Below are positions 13,355-22,510 of a DNA stretch of 28,500 bases, in pieces. This DNA is from Neocallimastix lanati (nom. inval.) (taxonomy: Eukaryota > Neocallimastigomycota > Neocallimastigomycetes > Neocallimastigales > Neocallimastigaceae). The DNA lies in contig JACVTC010000030.1 in NCBI GenBank assembly GCA_016946835.1, positions 805,001 to 833,500 on the forward strand, in the 5' to 3' direction. The translations under genes were made by a program, and so were the position numbers. Positions within the stretch are counted from its first letter, which is position 1, and each line of letters starts with the position of its first letter. The notes below the pieces were generated by a model. That model was not told the origin of the DNA, ran no database searches, and was given only the letters and a program-made list of their open reading frames with translations.

Positions 13355-13555
13355 CTTTTGTCTCCCCCCTCCATATTAACATATGGAGGGTGTATGATTA
13401 ACTGTCCTTACCGGTACTAACGGCGTCGGCGTTCTCAAAACTCCCCATAGGCAAAAAGAAACTTCATATAGAAGCATCCTAAAGCACCCTACGCGATCTT
13501 CCAAGGGAAAAAGTAGAGCCCACTCTAGGTGGCGTCCTTGTCATCCCAGATAACA
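13355..13555. other. Second G+C-richer island, unidentified relic
   Basis: About 200 bp of mixed composition flanked by (TAAA)n. It holds a perfect 10-bp hairpin, CCCTCCATAT/ATATGGAGGG with loop TAAC, at 13367-13390. From about 13400 the plus-strand frame reading GVGVLKTPHRQKETSYRS and a minus-strand frame reading PPRVGSTFSLGRSRRVL are both partly open. No family is recognised. It may belong to the same relic as the island at 12590-12960. Confidence 0.4.
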
Positions 13556-13658
13556 ATAAATAAATAAATATATAAATAAATAAATAAATAAATAAATAAA
13601 AATTTCATATAAGAAAAAGATAGGTATTACTATTTATTTATTTATTTATTCATTTGTA

Positions 13659-13694
<36 letters not shown>

Positions 13695-14377
13695 ACTTGA
13701 TATAATTTTTTTTTTTTTTTTTTTTTTTTTAACTCATAGGTTACAAAAAAATTAATAATTAATGAAAAAAAAAAAAAAAAAAAAAAAGTTTGAATTTTTA
13801 AATATTGATTTTATATATATATATAGAAACAATAGAAACCGAATTTTATTCATCGAAATTTACTTTCTTTAATATTAAATATAAAAATATATATATACAA
13901 AAATTTTTTATTTTTCATTCTCTCCTCTATATACTTTATTTAATTTGATTTTTGAATTTTTGAATAGGATATATTTAAAAAAAAAAAATAGTTATAAAAA
14001 TAAAAATAAAATTTAAGAGATTAGATTTATAGTAGAGAAAAAATGAAAAAAAAAAAAAAAAAAAAAAAAATTTAAAAAAAAAAAAAAAAAAAGATAGATT
14101 AAAAATTTAGAAGAAAATGATGAAAAATTATGGTTATGTGACTATTATTAAAAATTATGGTTCAATTGAATTATTTCTTGTTAATGCAATTTGTTGTTGT
14201 TGTGGTGGTGGTGGTTGTTGGAAGAAGTAGAAATAAAAATATAAATATTAAACAATTAAATATAACTACGAACTACAAATAAATATAAAAATATTAATGT
14301 AAAATATCGTAAATTAATATAAAAGGTATTTATATAAATTGTATTAATTATAATAATATAGAGAGTTTTAAAGCAAA

Positions 14378-14408
<31 letters not shown>

Positions 14409-14549
14409 ATATAATAAAAAAATAAAAAAAATTAATGATAATTAAGATAATTTATTAAATGATTTATTTGAATCACCTTAATATATTTTGTTTTTAATAT
14501 TAAATTATAATAATAATATTAATATTAAAGATAATAATAATGATATATA

Positions 14550-14597
<48 letters not shown>

Positions 14598-14680
14598 CTA
14601 GGAACAAACTTTGAATATTTATTTTTTAAAAAAAATATATATATATATATGAAATTCTTTACATTAATATTAAAAAAAAA
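13556..14680. other. AT-rich spacer with homopolymers
   Basis: Contains (TAAA)n, (AT)n at 13662-13690 and 14385-14408, several A or T runs and a T41 run at 14554-14594. A CAA/CCA-type triplet patch at 14193-14220 could encode Gln/Pro on the minus strand, but only as an isolated short frame. No gene is supported. Confidence 0.65.
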
Positions 14681-14787
14681 ACTACTTTTTTTTAAGTTTC
14701 GAGGACAAAAGAGCTTTGAATTCTTCCCATTCATCGAATGATGACTTCCACATGGGGAAAAAAAATTATCATTTTGTATTTTGCAAA

Positions 14788-14891
14788 AAGTACTTTTTTT
14801 TTGTTTTTAATCAAAGAAGATGCAATTGAAGTAATAATAATGATGATCAATGCAAGTAAGTACTTTTTTTTAATGCGAAAGAAAGAGTACT
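14788..14891 (+). repeat. Left cluster of AGTACT motifs
   Basis: Three copies: AAGTACT at 14788 and 14858, and AGTACT at 14886. They carry the same neighbouring words as the right-hand array (GCAAAAAGTACTTTTTTT, TAATGCGAAA, AGTACTCCTAAT). The shared context, not only the hexamer, ties the two clusters together. Confidence 0.6.
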
Positions 14892-15441
14892 CCTAATTAA
14901 TCAAAGGATGAGATGATGATTAATTTTGATTGATGAATGTTCATCATCATCATCGTTATGATCATAATCTGAATGTTCATCATCATTATCATCATCGTTA
15001 TGATCATAACTGGAATTGATCAACTCATAACCGTTGATAAGACCATCATTATCAGTCGTTGTTTTGATATCAACAGTAATCCGTTTAACAGTATCATGGA
15101 AATAAACCCTTAAACGATTATTAGTATCATTCCCAAATAATGTGATGGATGAAGATCAAGACAAATGATCGTTTAATTCTGTCACTGATATCAACATACC
15201 GCTTAGACATAAATACAGACTGATAATGATGATATAACTTTGATCATGAATGGCTTATCAACACTTTTGTTATTTTTTAAGCATCATCGCTATATCAAGA
15301 TTGATCAAGATTTCGAAAATAATCCCATTGATGGTAATCACTATCCAAATTCTTACAATCACAGTTAATCAACAAATTCTTCTTCAAATCCTTTTTCTTC
15401 TTTTGATCATCTTTTATCATCATCATCATCATTTCTCTTTT

Positions 15442-15630
15442 GATCATCATCTTCGTTATCATTATTATCATTACTTTTTTGATCATCTTCGTTATCATTA
15501 TTATCATTACTTTTTTGATCATCTTCGTTATCATTATTATCATTACTTTTTTTTTGATCATCTTCGTTATCATTATTATCATTACTTTTTTTTTGATCAT
15601 CTTCGTTATCATTACTTTTTTGATCAAAGT
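15442..15630 (-). repeat. Coding-like tandem repeat, 36/39-bp units
   Basis: Units start with GATCATCTTCGTTATC at 15442 (one extra ATC), 15481, 15517, 15556 and 15595. The spacings are 39, 36, 39 and 39 bp, then 27 to a GATC at 15622. All are multiples of three. On the minus strand each unit reads as QK(K)SNDNNDNEDD. Confidence 0.85.
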
Positions 15631-16311
15631 CATCCTTGTTATCATTATCATTACTTTTTTGATCATCGTTGTTATCATCATCATTTCCTTTTGGATCATT
15701 ATCTTCGTTATCATTTTCTTTTTGTTCAAAGTCATCATTATCATTTCTTTGTTCAAAGTCATTATCATCATCATTGTTATCATCATTGTTATCATCAATT
15801 GAACGTTCATCATCAACATTTCTTCTTTGATCAAAATCATCATCAACTTTTCTTTGATCATTATCAACAACTTTTCTTCTTTGATTATTATTATTATCAA
15901 CAACTTTTTGAGACTTTGGTTCAACTTTATCATCATCATCAACATTATTATCAAAATCATTACCAACAACTTTTCTTTTTTGATCAAAATCATTATCAAC
16001 ATTTGTGAGACTTTTTTGTTCAACAATTTGGTGAGACTTTTGTTCAACATTATCAGCATTATCAACATTGTTATCATCATCAAAATGATGTTTGTGATGA
16101 TTGTTATCATGATCAACTTTGTTATCATCATTGTTATCATTGTTCTTGTCAAAATAACGTTTGTGATTTTTTATACGATGTGATACGATTCTTGCAGCGA
16201 TAATACCTTAATCTGAATGTCTTTGTAGAATCGGTTTGAGTCACATACCATCGATTGATCACATTTACCACAAACTAATACTGACGACAAATAATTCTCG
16301 GTTCTAGTTTG

Positions 16312-16425
<114 letters not shown>

Positions 16426-16857
16426 GCTACTGATTGTTGTGTACAATGGCTTTTTATTTATACTCGTTTGAGATCAGTCTTTGAACAATCAACCATTTGT
16501 TAGAACTGAGTTTGTTCCGATCGTTGATAATCAAATCTTGATCCATCGTTAAGATCTTCTGGATGATGTTGGTGGTGATAAGCCCATTGGATTGATCAAG
16601 ATGATCATTATCATCAATCAGTTATTCAATCAGATTATCATCATCATTGTTGTTTGAAGATTTCTTCTTCCAAATATCTCTTCTCACAATCGAAGTACAA
16701 CGTTCATCACTTTGAAGATACTCACATACTGATTTGTACGATCCTTTTGCAATATACTGATCGTAGATCAGATTGACTACGTAACGATTGTTTAATCAGA
16801 ATATCAACAATCTTACTCGGTTTAGGTTTGTTTTGACTACAATTCTTGTTCATTGTT

Positions 16858-17100
16858 CAAGAAAAGTAATTGTTCAAGAAAAGTAATTGTTCAAAAAATC
16901 ACAAATCCAATCCAAAGTATTGTTCAAAAAAAAACTCAAAATCCAATCCCAAAAAAAGTAATTAAAGCAATCAAAAAGTCTTTTTTTTTTTCAAAAGTAA
17001 TTGTTCGAAAATCCAAATCAAAAAGTAGTTGTTCAAACTCCAAATCAAAAAAGTCTTTTTTCCAAAAGTAATTTTTTTTCAAAATCAAAATCAAAATCAA
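16858..17100 (+). repeat. AAGTAATTGTTC-type repeats
   Basis: GAAAAGTAATTGTTCAA occurs twice in tandem from about 16860. Related words follow (AAAGTATTGTTCAAA, AAAAGTAATTGTTCGAAA, AAAAGTAGTTGTTCAAA, CCAAAAGTAATTTT), separated by CAAATCCAATCC-like text. The plus-strand frames here are by-products of the repeat. It looks like a diverged upstream part of the AGTACT array. Confidence 0.6.
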
Positions 17101-17350
17101 AATCAAAAGTATTTTTCAAAATCAAAACCAAATCACAATCACTCAAATCAATTACAATTCACACAATCAATCAAAGTATGTCAATTTTTTGATCAATTTG
17201 GTTGAATTATTATTTTGAATTCTTGTTTGGATTGTTATTTCTTTGGATCAAAAAATCATTTTAAGAAATCAGTTTTTTTTTTTTTTTTTTTTTTTTTACA
17301 ATCATCATCATCATAATATCATCATCATCATCATCATCATCATCATTTCC

Positions 17351-17794
17351 AAGTACTTAATGCATGCGAATCATCATCAATTTGAAGTACTTGGAATCAT
17401 TATCATCAAATTGAAGTACTTTTTTAATCATCATCAAATTGAAGTACTTAATGCATGCGAATCATTATCATCAAATTGAAGTACTTTTTTTTTTTTTAAT
17501 CATCATCAATTGCAAAGTACTTTTTTTTGATCAAACAAACAATCCACATCAATCACTTAATCAAAGTAAGTACTCCTTCCAACAAAAAACAAATCCATCA
17601 AAGTAAGTACTCCAACTCAAATCCCAATCAAAAAAAGTACTCCAAAACAAAAGTAATCATCAAAGTAAGTACTCAAAACCAAATCAAAAAAAAAAAAAAG
17701 TACTCAAAACGAAATTCAAAAAAAAGTACTCCTAATGCAAACAATTCAGCAATTGAAGTACTTAATGCAAACAATCCCAATCCCAAAAAGTACT
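17351..17794 (+). repeat. Right array of 14 AAGTACT motifs, about 32-bp spacing
   Basis: AAGTACT starts at 17351, 17385, 17414, 17442, 17479, 17515, 17568, 17605, 17635, 17667, 17698, 17724, 17756 and 17788. Most intervals are 26-37 bp; the longest is 53. Recurrent flanks are AATTG before and TAATGCA(TGCG)AA or CCTAATGCAAACAA after. The spacers change from ATC-rich on the left to CAAATCC-like on the right. The order resembles iterons or subterminal transposase sites more than a microsatellite. Confidence 0.8.
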
Positions 17795-17954
17795 CCTAAT
17801 GCAAACAATTTTAGGGATTTACTACACATATTTGTTTTATATCATTACTTTGTTTATTATTTTATAAATCAAAAAAATAATTTACATTTTTGAATTACAC
17901 AAGAAAAAATTTTTAATTTAAAATGTGATTGGGATAATCACATCTTTTACAGTA

Positions 17955-18828
17955 TTGTTAAAATTAAATTTTAAAAGATTCTTAAGTGATCCTTGCGTAT
18001 ATATCATGAAAGATGAAAATAATAATGTTTATTAGCAGTTTATGTAAATGATATAATTGTAGCTGGTACTTCAGAAAAAGTAAATAAAACAAAAATCTTT
18101 AATAAAAAAAAAATTTTGAAGCAACTGATGTAGGTGAAATTGATTTATATTATAGGTATAAAATTTGTTAAATGCAAAGATGGTTATTTTATACACCAAA
18201 AGAAATATTTAGAAGATATATTAAATAAATTTGAAATAAACAAATATAAACCTACTTAAAATATGATTCCAATCGAAAATAATATATTAAAATCAAAGAA
18301 ATTTAATTCAACGAAATACAAACAAGCTATTGGATCCTTATTATACTTAGCTAGAAGTACGAGACCTGACATCCTATTTTCAGTAAGAAGAGCTTCAAGA
18401 AAATCTAAAGATCCCACTTATGAAGATTGGTATAATGTGTAATAAAAATATTTTAGATATTTAAAAGGTAAGCCTGATTATGGAATTAAATTTACATATA
18501 ATAATAAACTCGAGTTTAAAGTCTACTTAGATGCAGATCTAGGTGGTGATAAAAATACTAGAAGATCTACTACAGGATTTTTGATGTTAATAAATTCAGT
18601 TCCAACAACTCCAACAAGTTGGTATTCTAAACTCCAACACTGTGTTTCCGTTTCTACTGCAGAAAGCGAATATTATGGTATACATGAATGTGCAAGACAT
18701 TGTCTTTGGTACAGAAGCATTTTTAAAGAATTTGGATTAAATAATGATAGTATAACAATAAATACTGACAATAAAGCCGCTATTTATAACTGCAAAAAAA
18801 TGAAACAATTAATCCGAAGTCTAAGCAT
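17955..18828 (+). pseudogene. Ty1/copia retrotransposon pol fragment (RT and RNase H), dead
   Basis: The reading passes through conserved copia landmarks in order: LNFKRFLSDPCVYI; the RT active-site region LAVYVNDIIVAG at 18032-18064; AIGSLLYLARSTRPDILFSV; KYFRYLKGKPDYGI; DADLGGDKNTRRSTTGF; VSVSTAESEYYG and LWYRSIFKEFG of RNase H; and NPKSKH at 18811-18828. The usual catalytic YVDD reads YVND here, so the first Asp is lost. Several in-frame stops (for example TAG near 18034, TAA near 18257, two near 18440) and frameshifts break the gene. Integrase, protease, gag and LTRs are absent. The longest open piece is 18581-18847. The fragment ends abruptly at the transposase relic that follows. Confidence 0.9.
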
Positions 18829-18830
18829 AA

Positions 18831-19034
18831 TTTTTAGAATATTTTAATAAAAATTATTTACTTAAGTATAATGTTAATAATTGGAATTATTATGAAAATA
18901 TAGAGTATTAAACAAACAATGCATCAGAATCTTATAATAGCTACTTAAATAATATATTTCCAAATAAACCTTTATTTTATAAATTAATATATATATTAAA
19001 AGAAGAAGAAAACTTATCTTATAATGATTATTGA
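18831..19034 (+). pseudogene. MULE-type transposase fragment, C-terminal part
   Basis: The frame starting at 18831 reads FLEYFNKNYLLKYNVNNWNY, then YENIEY, a TAA stop at about 18909, and TNNASESYNSYLNN, PLFYKLIYILKEEE. A WNYY segment followed by a TNNxxES helix is typical of the post-catalytic part of MULE/FLYWCH-associated transposases, which move cut-and-paste DNA elements. No DDE residues or zinc finger are present here. It abuts the copia fragment with no spacer, which suggests one element was broken by the other or by recombination. Identification is by pattern recall, not a search. Confidence 0.55.
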
Positions 19035-19527
19035 TAAGAAAATAAACTAATTTAATAATAAAATAAAATATTTTAATGTATACAAATTGTATTCTCATGA
19101 AATATAAATATAAATTTATTAATAATTTAAGTTAATTAAGAAATTATAAATATTATTAAAAATATATTAATAATTTAAAACTTTGTTCTTTAATAATTAT
19201 AATAAAATAACAAGTCTTTTGTTTATTTTGAAGAAGAGAAGAAAAGTAAACAAAAGAAAAGAAACAGGAAATTTAATAATGAAATATTAATATTAATAAA
19301 TAAAATATATAAAATTAACTAGTATAATTAATAATACGTGTTTATTAATTATTAGTGTTATTTATAAAATTATTTTATTTTTATTTGTAGTTTATATTAA
19401 ATATATTAAAAACTATTATTTATATTTAAAGGTAAATATAAATAATAAAGGTCACTTTACAAATACTTTAATAAGTAATAAAGTGGTCTCGTTTGTATAA
19501 ATTTTTTTCTTTTAACTAGTGTGTTAA
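19035..19527. other. AT-rich segment between two transposase pieces
   Basis: About 490 bp without a coding frame. TTAACTAGT occurs at 19315-19323 and 19512-19520. A broken inverted pair (GGTCACTTTA / TAAAGTGGTC) lies near 19450-19490. It could be an insertion that split the transposase gene, but no clean element ends or target duplication are visible. Confidence 0.4.
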
Positions 19528-19743
19528 GAGAGGAACTTATCAATTATCAAAGGAGAACTAAAGGAAATTGGAAAAAAAAGCAAAAAAATATTTAGTGCAA
19601 CTTATGAAATTAAAATTTTAATTGAAAATTACAAAAGTAAGGAAATAAATTTATTTTATAATGGATGCAACAGAAATGAATTAATTAAATTATGGAAAGG
19701 ATGTTTAATTGATTTAAACGATATAAATATTAATTTAAAATAA
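19528..19743 (+). pseudogene. Possible C-terminal end of the same MULE-type transposase
   Basis: An open frame without ATG, opened by a TAA at 19525-19527 and closed by TAA at 19741-19743. It reads ELKEIGKKSKKIFSAT, then YEIKILIENYKSKEINLFY and NELIKLWKGCLIDLND. The amphipathic, Lys/Glu/Leu-rich composition is protein-like and fits the extreme C-terminus expected after the 18831-19034 fragment. The link is an inference from order and style. On its own this would be a hypothetical fragment. Confidence 0.35.
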
Positions 19744-20478
19744 ATAATCTTAATTTAAAAAAATGCTAGAAAAATAAAAATTTATTTACCTATTGTGTTT
19801 ATTTAATAATCTTAATAGAAATTATCTTTTAGTTATTTTTATTAATTTATAACTAAAACCGATTTATTTGATACTAGTTAAAATTTTATTAATATTAATA
19901 TCAATATTATATAATTATAAATTTTATTAATATCAATATCAATATTATATAATTAAAAATTTTATTAATATCTGTAACGAATCGTAGATGGTATGGTTCA
20001 TATAATTTTAGGAATATAATAATAATTAACACAAATAATAAAATTACAATAAAAAAATAATTTGTTTTAAAATCAATATTTATTTATTTAAATTTATAAA
20101 AGAAAAATAATAATATAATTATTTATTTAATAAAAAGAAAGTTATTCATTATATTTTATTTCACTAAAATTACATGTATTTATATTTTTTTATCAAATTA
20201 AAATTTGTAAAGCCTAACTATTTTTTTAATAAACTAATTACTAATTATTTTTATAAATAAAACATTTAAATTGAAATTGAATTATTATTTTAGTTAATAA
20301 TATTATTGTTATAAATAGTAGTTATATATTATTGAATTATTAATTATTTAATAATAGTTTAATACTAATATATATAAAATAAAAATAAAGAGATTATACA
20401 GAATATTTTAATTGTGGTTTAGTTAAATTTAGTTATTAAAAATAAATTTAAATTGATAACGAAAATTTTAATAACTAA
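19744..20478. other. AT-rich spacer without a gene
   Basis: Simple AT-rich sequence with no usable frame on either strand, except for a 38-bp tandem repeat listed separately. Confidence 0.6.
19881..19971 (+). repeat. 38-bp tandem repeat, about 2.4 copies
   Basis: AAATTTTATTAATAT recurs at 19881, 19919 and 19957. The units are nearly identical (TATTAATATC versus TATCAATATC variants). Confidence 0.8.
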
Positions 20479-20700
20479 TTAAATAGATTTGATTATTTTC
20501 AATATAACATATTACAAAAGAAATATAATATTAATATATTAAGTGGGCAAGGACAATATTCTTGGTTAAAGATTTTTAATACATTATAATGGAATCGGAT
20601 CGATAATTCAAAAAGGAATTATAAGTTAATTAGTGATTTATTAACTTAAGATTTCTATTTAGTAATATTTGAAGAATATTGGAAAGTTCCAATTATATAG
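20479..20700 (+). pseudogene. Unidentified coding relic with nonsense codons
   Basis: In one frame the sequence reads LNRFDYFQYNILQKKYNINI, LSGQGQYSWLKIFNTL, stop, WNRIDNSKRNYKLISDLLT, stop, DFYLVIFEEYWKVPII, stop. The use of W, G, D, E and P is far above the AT-rich background, so this was probably protein-coding. The two internal stops are TAA and could each have come from CAA or AAA by one change. I do not recognise the family. It ends about 75 bp before the 5' LTR of the retrotransposon. Confidence 0.35.
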
Positions 20701-20718
20701 AATAGAATAATCTATAAG

Positions 20719-20744
20719 GTTAGAATAATTTATATTATTCTAAC
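20719..20744. repeat. Hairpin, 11-bp perfect stem
   Basis: GTTAGAATAAT (20719-20729) is complementary to ATTATTCTAAC (20734-20744) with a 4-nt loop. It lies between the coding relic and the LTR target site. Confidence 0.7.
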
Positions 20745-20773
20745 ACAATTAGTATTATTTGTTCATTCTGTAT

Positions 20774-20778
20774 TATAG
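20774..20778 (+). repeat. Target-site duplication TATAG, 5' copy
   Basis: TATAG directly precedes the 5' LTR and is repeated at 27875-27879 directly after the 3' LTR. Five base pairs is the usual Ty3/gypsy integrase stagger. Confidence 0.9.
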
Positions 20779-20780
20779 TG

Positions 20781-20824
20781 TAAGAAATAATAATTATTTA
20801 CTAATAAATAATTATTATTTCTTA
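20781..20824. repeat. 20-bp perfect hairpin at the LTR 5' end
   Basis: TAAGAAATAATAATTATTTA is exactly complementary to the second arm at 20805-20824 across the 4-nt loop CTAA. It begins two bases inside the LTR terminus and is repeated in the other two LTRs. Confidence 0.9.
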
Positions 20825-21436
20825 GTCTTTATAATTATTGATAATAATTATAAATTTATTTAAATTATAATTAATTCATACATTGAGATATTATTATCAA
20901 ATTTATTATAATTGTAATTATTCATACACTTAAATAATATTAGAAAATTTATTTAAATAATTATTATATGTACACTTATTAATATTATTAATTTTATTTA
21001 GTTATTCATTTAATTATCAAGTTAATGTAAACATTAGTTTTATTTATTTTTTACATTGTACATTTAAAAGAACAATTAATAAGTTTCTGTATTTTTTATA
21101 ATTCTGTATTCTAGTTTAAAGATAGTTTTATGTTAATAAGTTTAGATTAGATTTTAAAAATAATATTTAGAAAAATAGAATAATTTAGATCATTCCGGTT
21201 ATTATTGATTTTTCCTTTTATTTGATGATCTAAATTAAAATTTAGGAAATCGATATATTAAGGTTTTATCCAAATATAAAATAATATATTTGGTTTTACT
21301 TAATATATACGATGATCGATATGAATAGAATATCGATCAAAAAACTTATCTAGTTTTTTCTTCTAATCTTTTTCTAGATAAGATATTTTTTAAGATTAGA
21401 AAACCCTTTTTGTTTAACCTTATTTCCATAAAAAAA

Positions 21437-21444
21437 TATAAATA
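21437..21444 (+). promoter_or_regulatory. Predicted LTR TATA box
   Basis: TATAAATA lies about 35 bp upstream of the predicted first bases of R at about 21472. It is conserved in LTR2. In such AT-rich DNA the call depends on its spacing to the priming match. Confidence 0.5.
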
Positions 21445-21752
21445 AGGCTCTTGATTTCCCTTTAAGAAATCAAGGGTTATTATTATAAAAATATAGTTAT
21501 AATAATAGCAATTTTATATTCTAAACTTTAATAAATTAATAAAACATTTTATTCAAAAACATATTTTTTAAAATCAAATTTATACAAATATTCCTTCTTT
21601 TACATTTTGTGTTGTTATTATAATTAATTTTATAATAAACTCTCTTTTTAGGTAATATTTTTATTTTTATTTTATTTCTCAACTTAATGAATTAGTCATT
21701 AAGTTGAAGTTAATAATCATATTTAGTGATAGAACTTAGTATGATTATTACA

Positions 21753-21764
21753 ATAATAACTCTT
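21753..21764 (+). promoter_or_regulatory. Predicted self-priming primer-binding site
   Basis: ATAATAACTCTT sits flush with the end of the 5' LTR. It is perfectly complementary to AAGAGTTATTAT in LTR2 (27593-27604). It also pairs with AAGGGTTATTAT in LTR1 (21472-21483) with one G-U. That LTR stretch lies where transcription should start. The TGG expected for a tRNA 3'-CCA primer is absent. Tf1 and its relatives prime this way from the folded 5' end of their own mRNA. Confidence 0.65.
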
Positions 21765-21895
21765 CTAGATTAGATTAGTTTAGGGTTAGATAAAATGTGG
21801 AAAATTTTTAGAATAGTGTAACATTGGAATAGTGAATTAGTCTATTAAAAATATATATATTAGAATAAAATAATAATATATAGCTAGAGTGGCGT

Positions 21896-21926
<31 letters not shown>

Positions 21927-21988
21927 TTTTTTTGGCAATTTTGATTGGAAAAAAAAAAAAAAAAAAATTAGTTTTAATTAATAATTTT

Positions 21989-22028
<40 letters not shown>

Positions 22029-22040
22029 AATTAAATAAAT

Positions 22041-22125
22041 AAATAAAATTAGTAAATAAAATTAGTAAATAAAATTAGTAAATAAAATTAGTAAATAAAA
22101 TTAGTAAATAAAATTAGTAAATAAA
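22041..22125 (+). repeat. 13-bp tandem repeat in the leader, about 6 copies
   Basis: ATAAAATTAGTAA repeats with an exact 13-bp period, then degrades into AAATAAAT. Confidence 0.9.
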
Positions 22126-22269
22126 TAAATTAAATAAATTAATGATTTAATAAATGGATAAGTCAACTATAGAAAAATAAATAAATTAAATAATTATTAA
22201 ATAGATAAATCAATTATAGAGTAATAAATGAATGAAACAATTAGTAAATAGATAAATTGAATAAATTAA

Positions 22270-22302
<33 letters not shown>

Positions 22303-22510
22303 TTATGAGTATCAACGAATTGATATAAAAAATAAATAAACAAAATATAAAATAAAATAGTTAGTAAATTAAATAAATTATTAGATAAATATAGTTAATG
22401 ATGGAAAATTATAATTTTTAAAAATAATAAGTTATTTAATAATTATTTCAGAGAGAAAATTTTATAATTGAATAATTAAGGAAAGTCTTGTTTATTTTGT
22501 TTTGAGCCTC

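Larger units (their letters stand above)
20779..21752 (+). repeat. 5' LTR
   Basis: 974 bp, bounded by TGTAA/TTACA. From the TATA box and the self-priming match, U3 would run to about 21471 and R would start near 21472. Several perfect stems are visible: 20781-20800/20805-20824 (20 bp); 21182-21193/21225-21236 (12 bp); 21314-21322/21330-21338 (9 bp); 21450-21458/21466-21474 (9 bp); 21680-21690/21696-21706 (11 bp). Confidence 0.97.

Noticed and set aside
14193-14220. Gln/Pro-rich minus-strand patch (QQPPPPQQQQ)
   Set aside because: A short triplet repeat with no supported start, splice acceptor or neighbouring exon.
15250-16008. 252-codon His/Tyr/Phe-rich plus-strand frame
   Set aside because: Antisense reading of the Asp/Asn repeat; the minus frame shows the codon-multiple indels and acidic repeat expected of real coding sequence.
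15295-16152. 285-codon Met/Ile/Thr-rich minus frame with an ATG
   Set aside because: Shifted by one base from the Asp/Asn-rich frame for most of its length; only its last about 40 codons (KDDQKKKKDLKKNL onward) look genuine, after a frameshift.
16853-17192. Two short Lys/Ser/Gln-rich plus-strand frames
   Set aside because: By-products of the AAGTAATTGTTC and CAAAATC repeats, overlapping one another in different frames.
17527-17799. 90-codon Ser/Lys/Asn plus-strand frame
   Set aside because: Follows from the AGTACT array spacing; composition changes with spacer text and no domain is seen.
18874-19098. 74-codon minus-strand frame
   Set aside because: Antisense to the MULE-like fragment and AT-driven.
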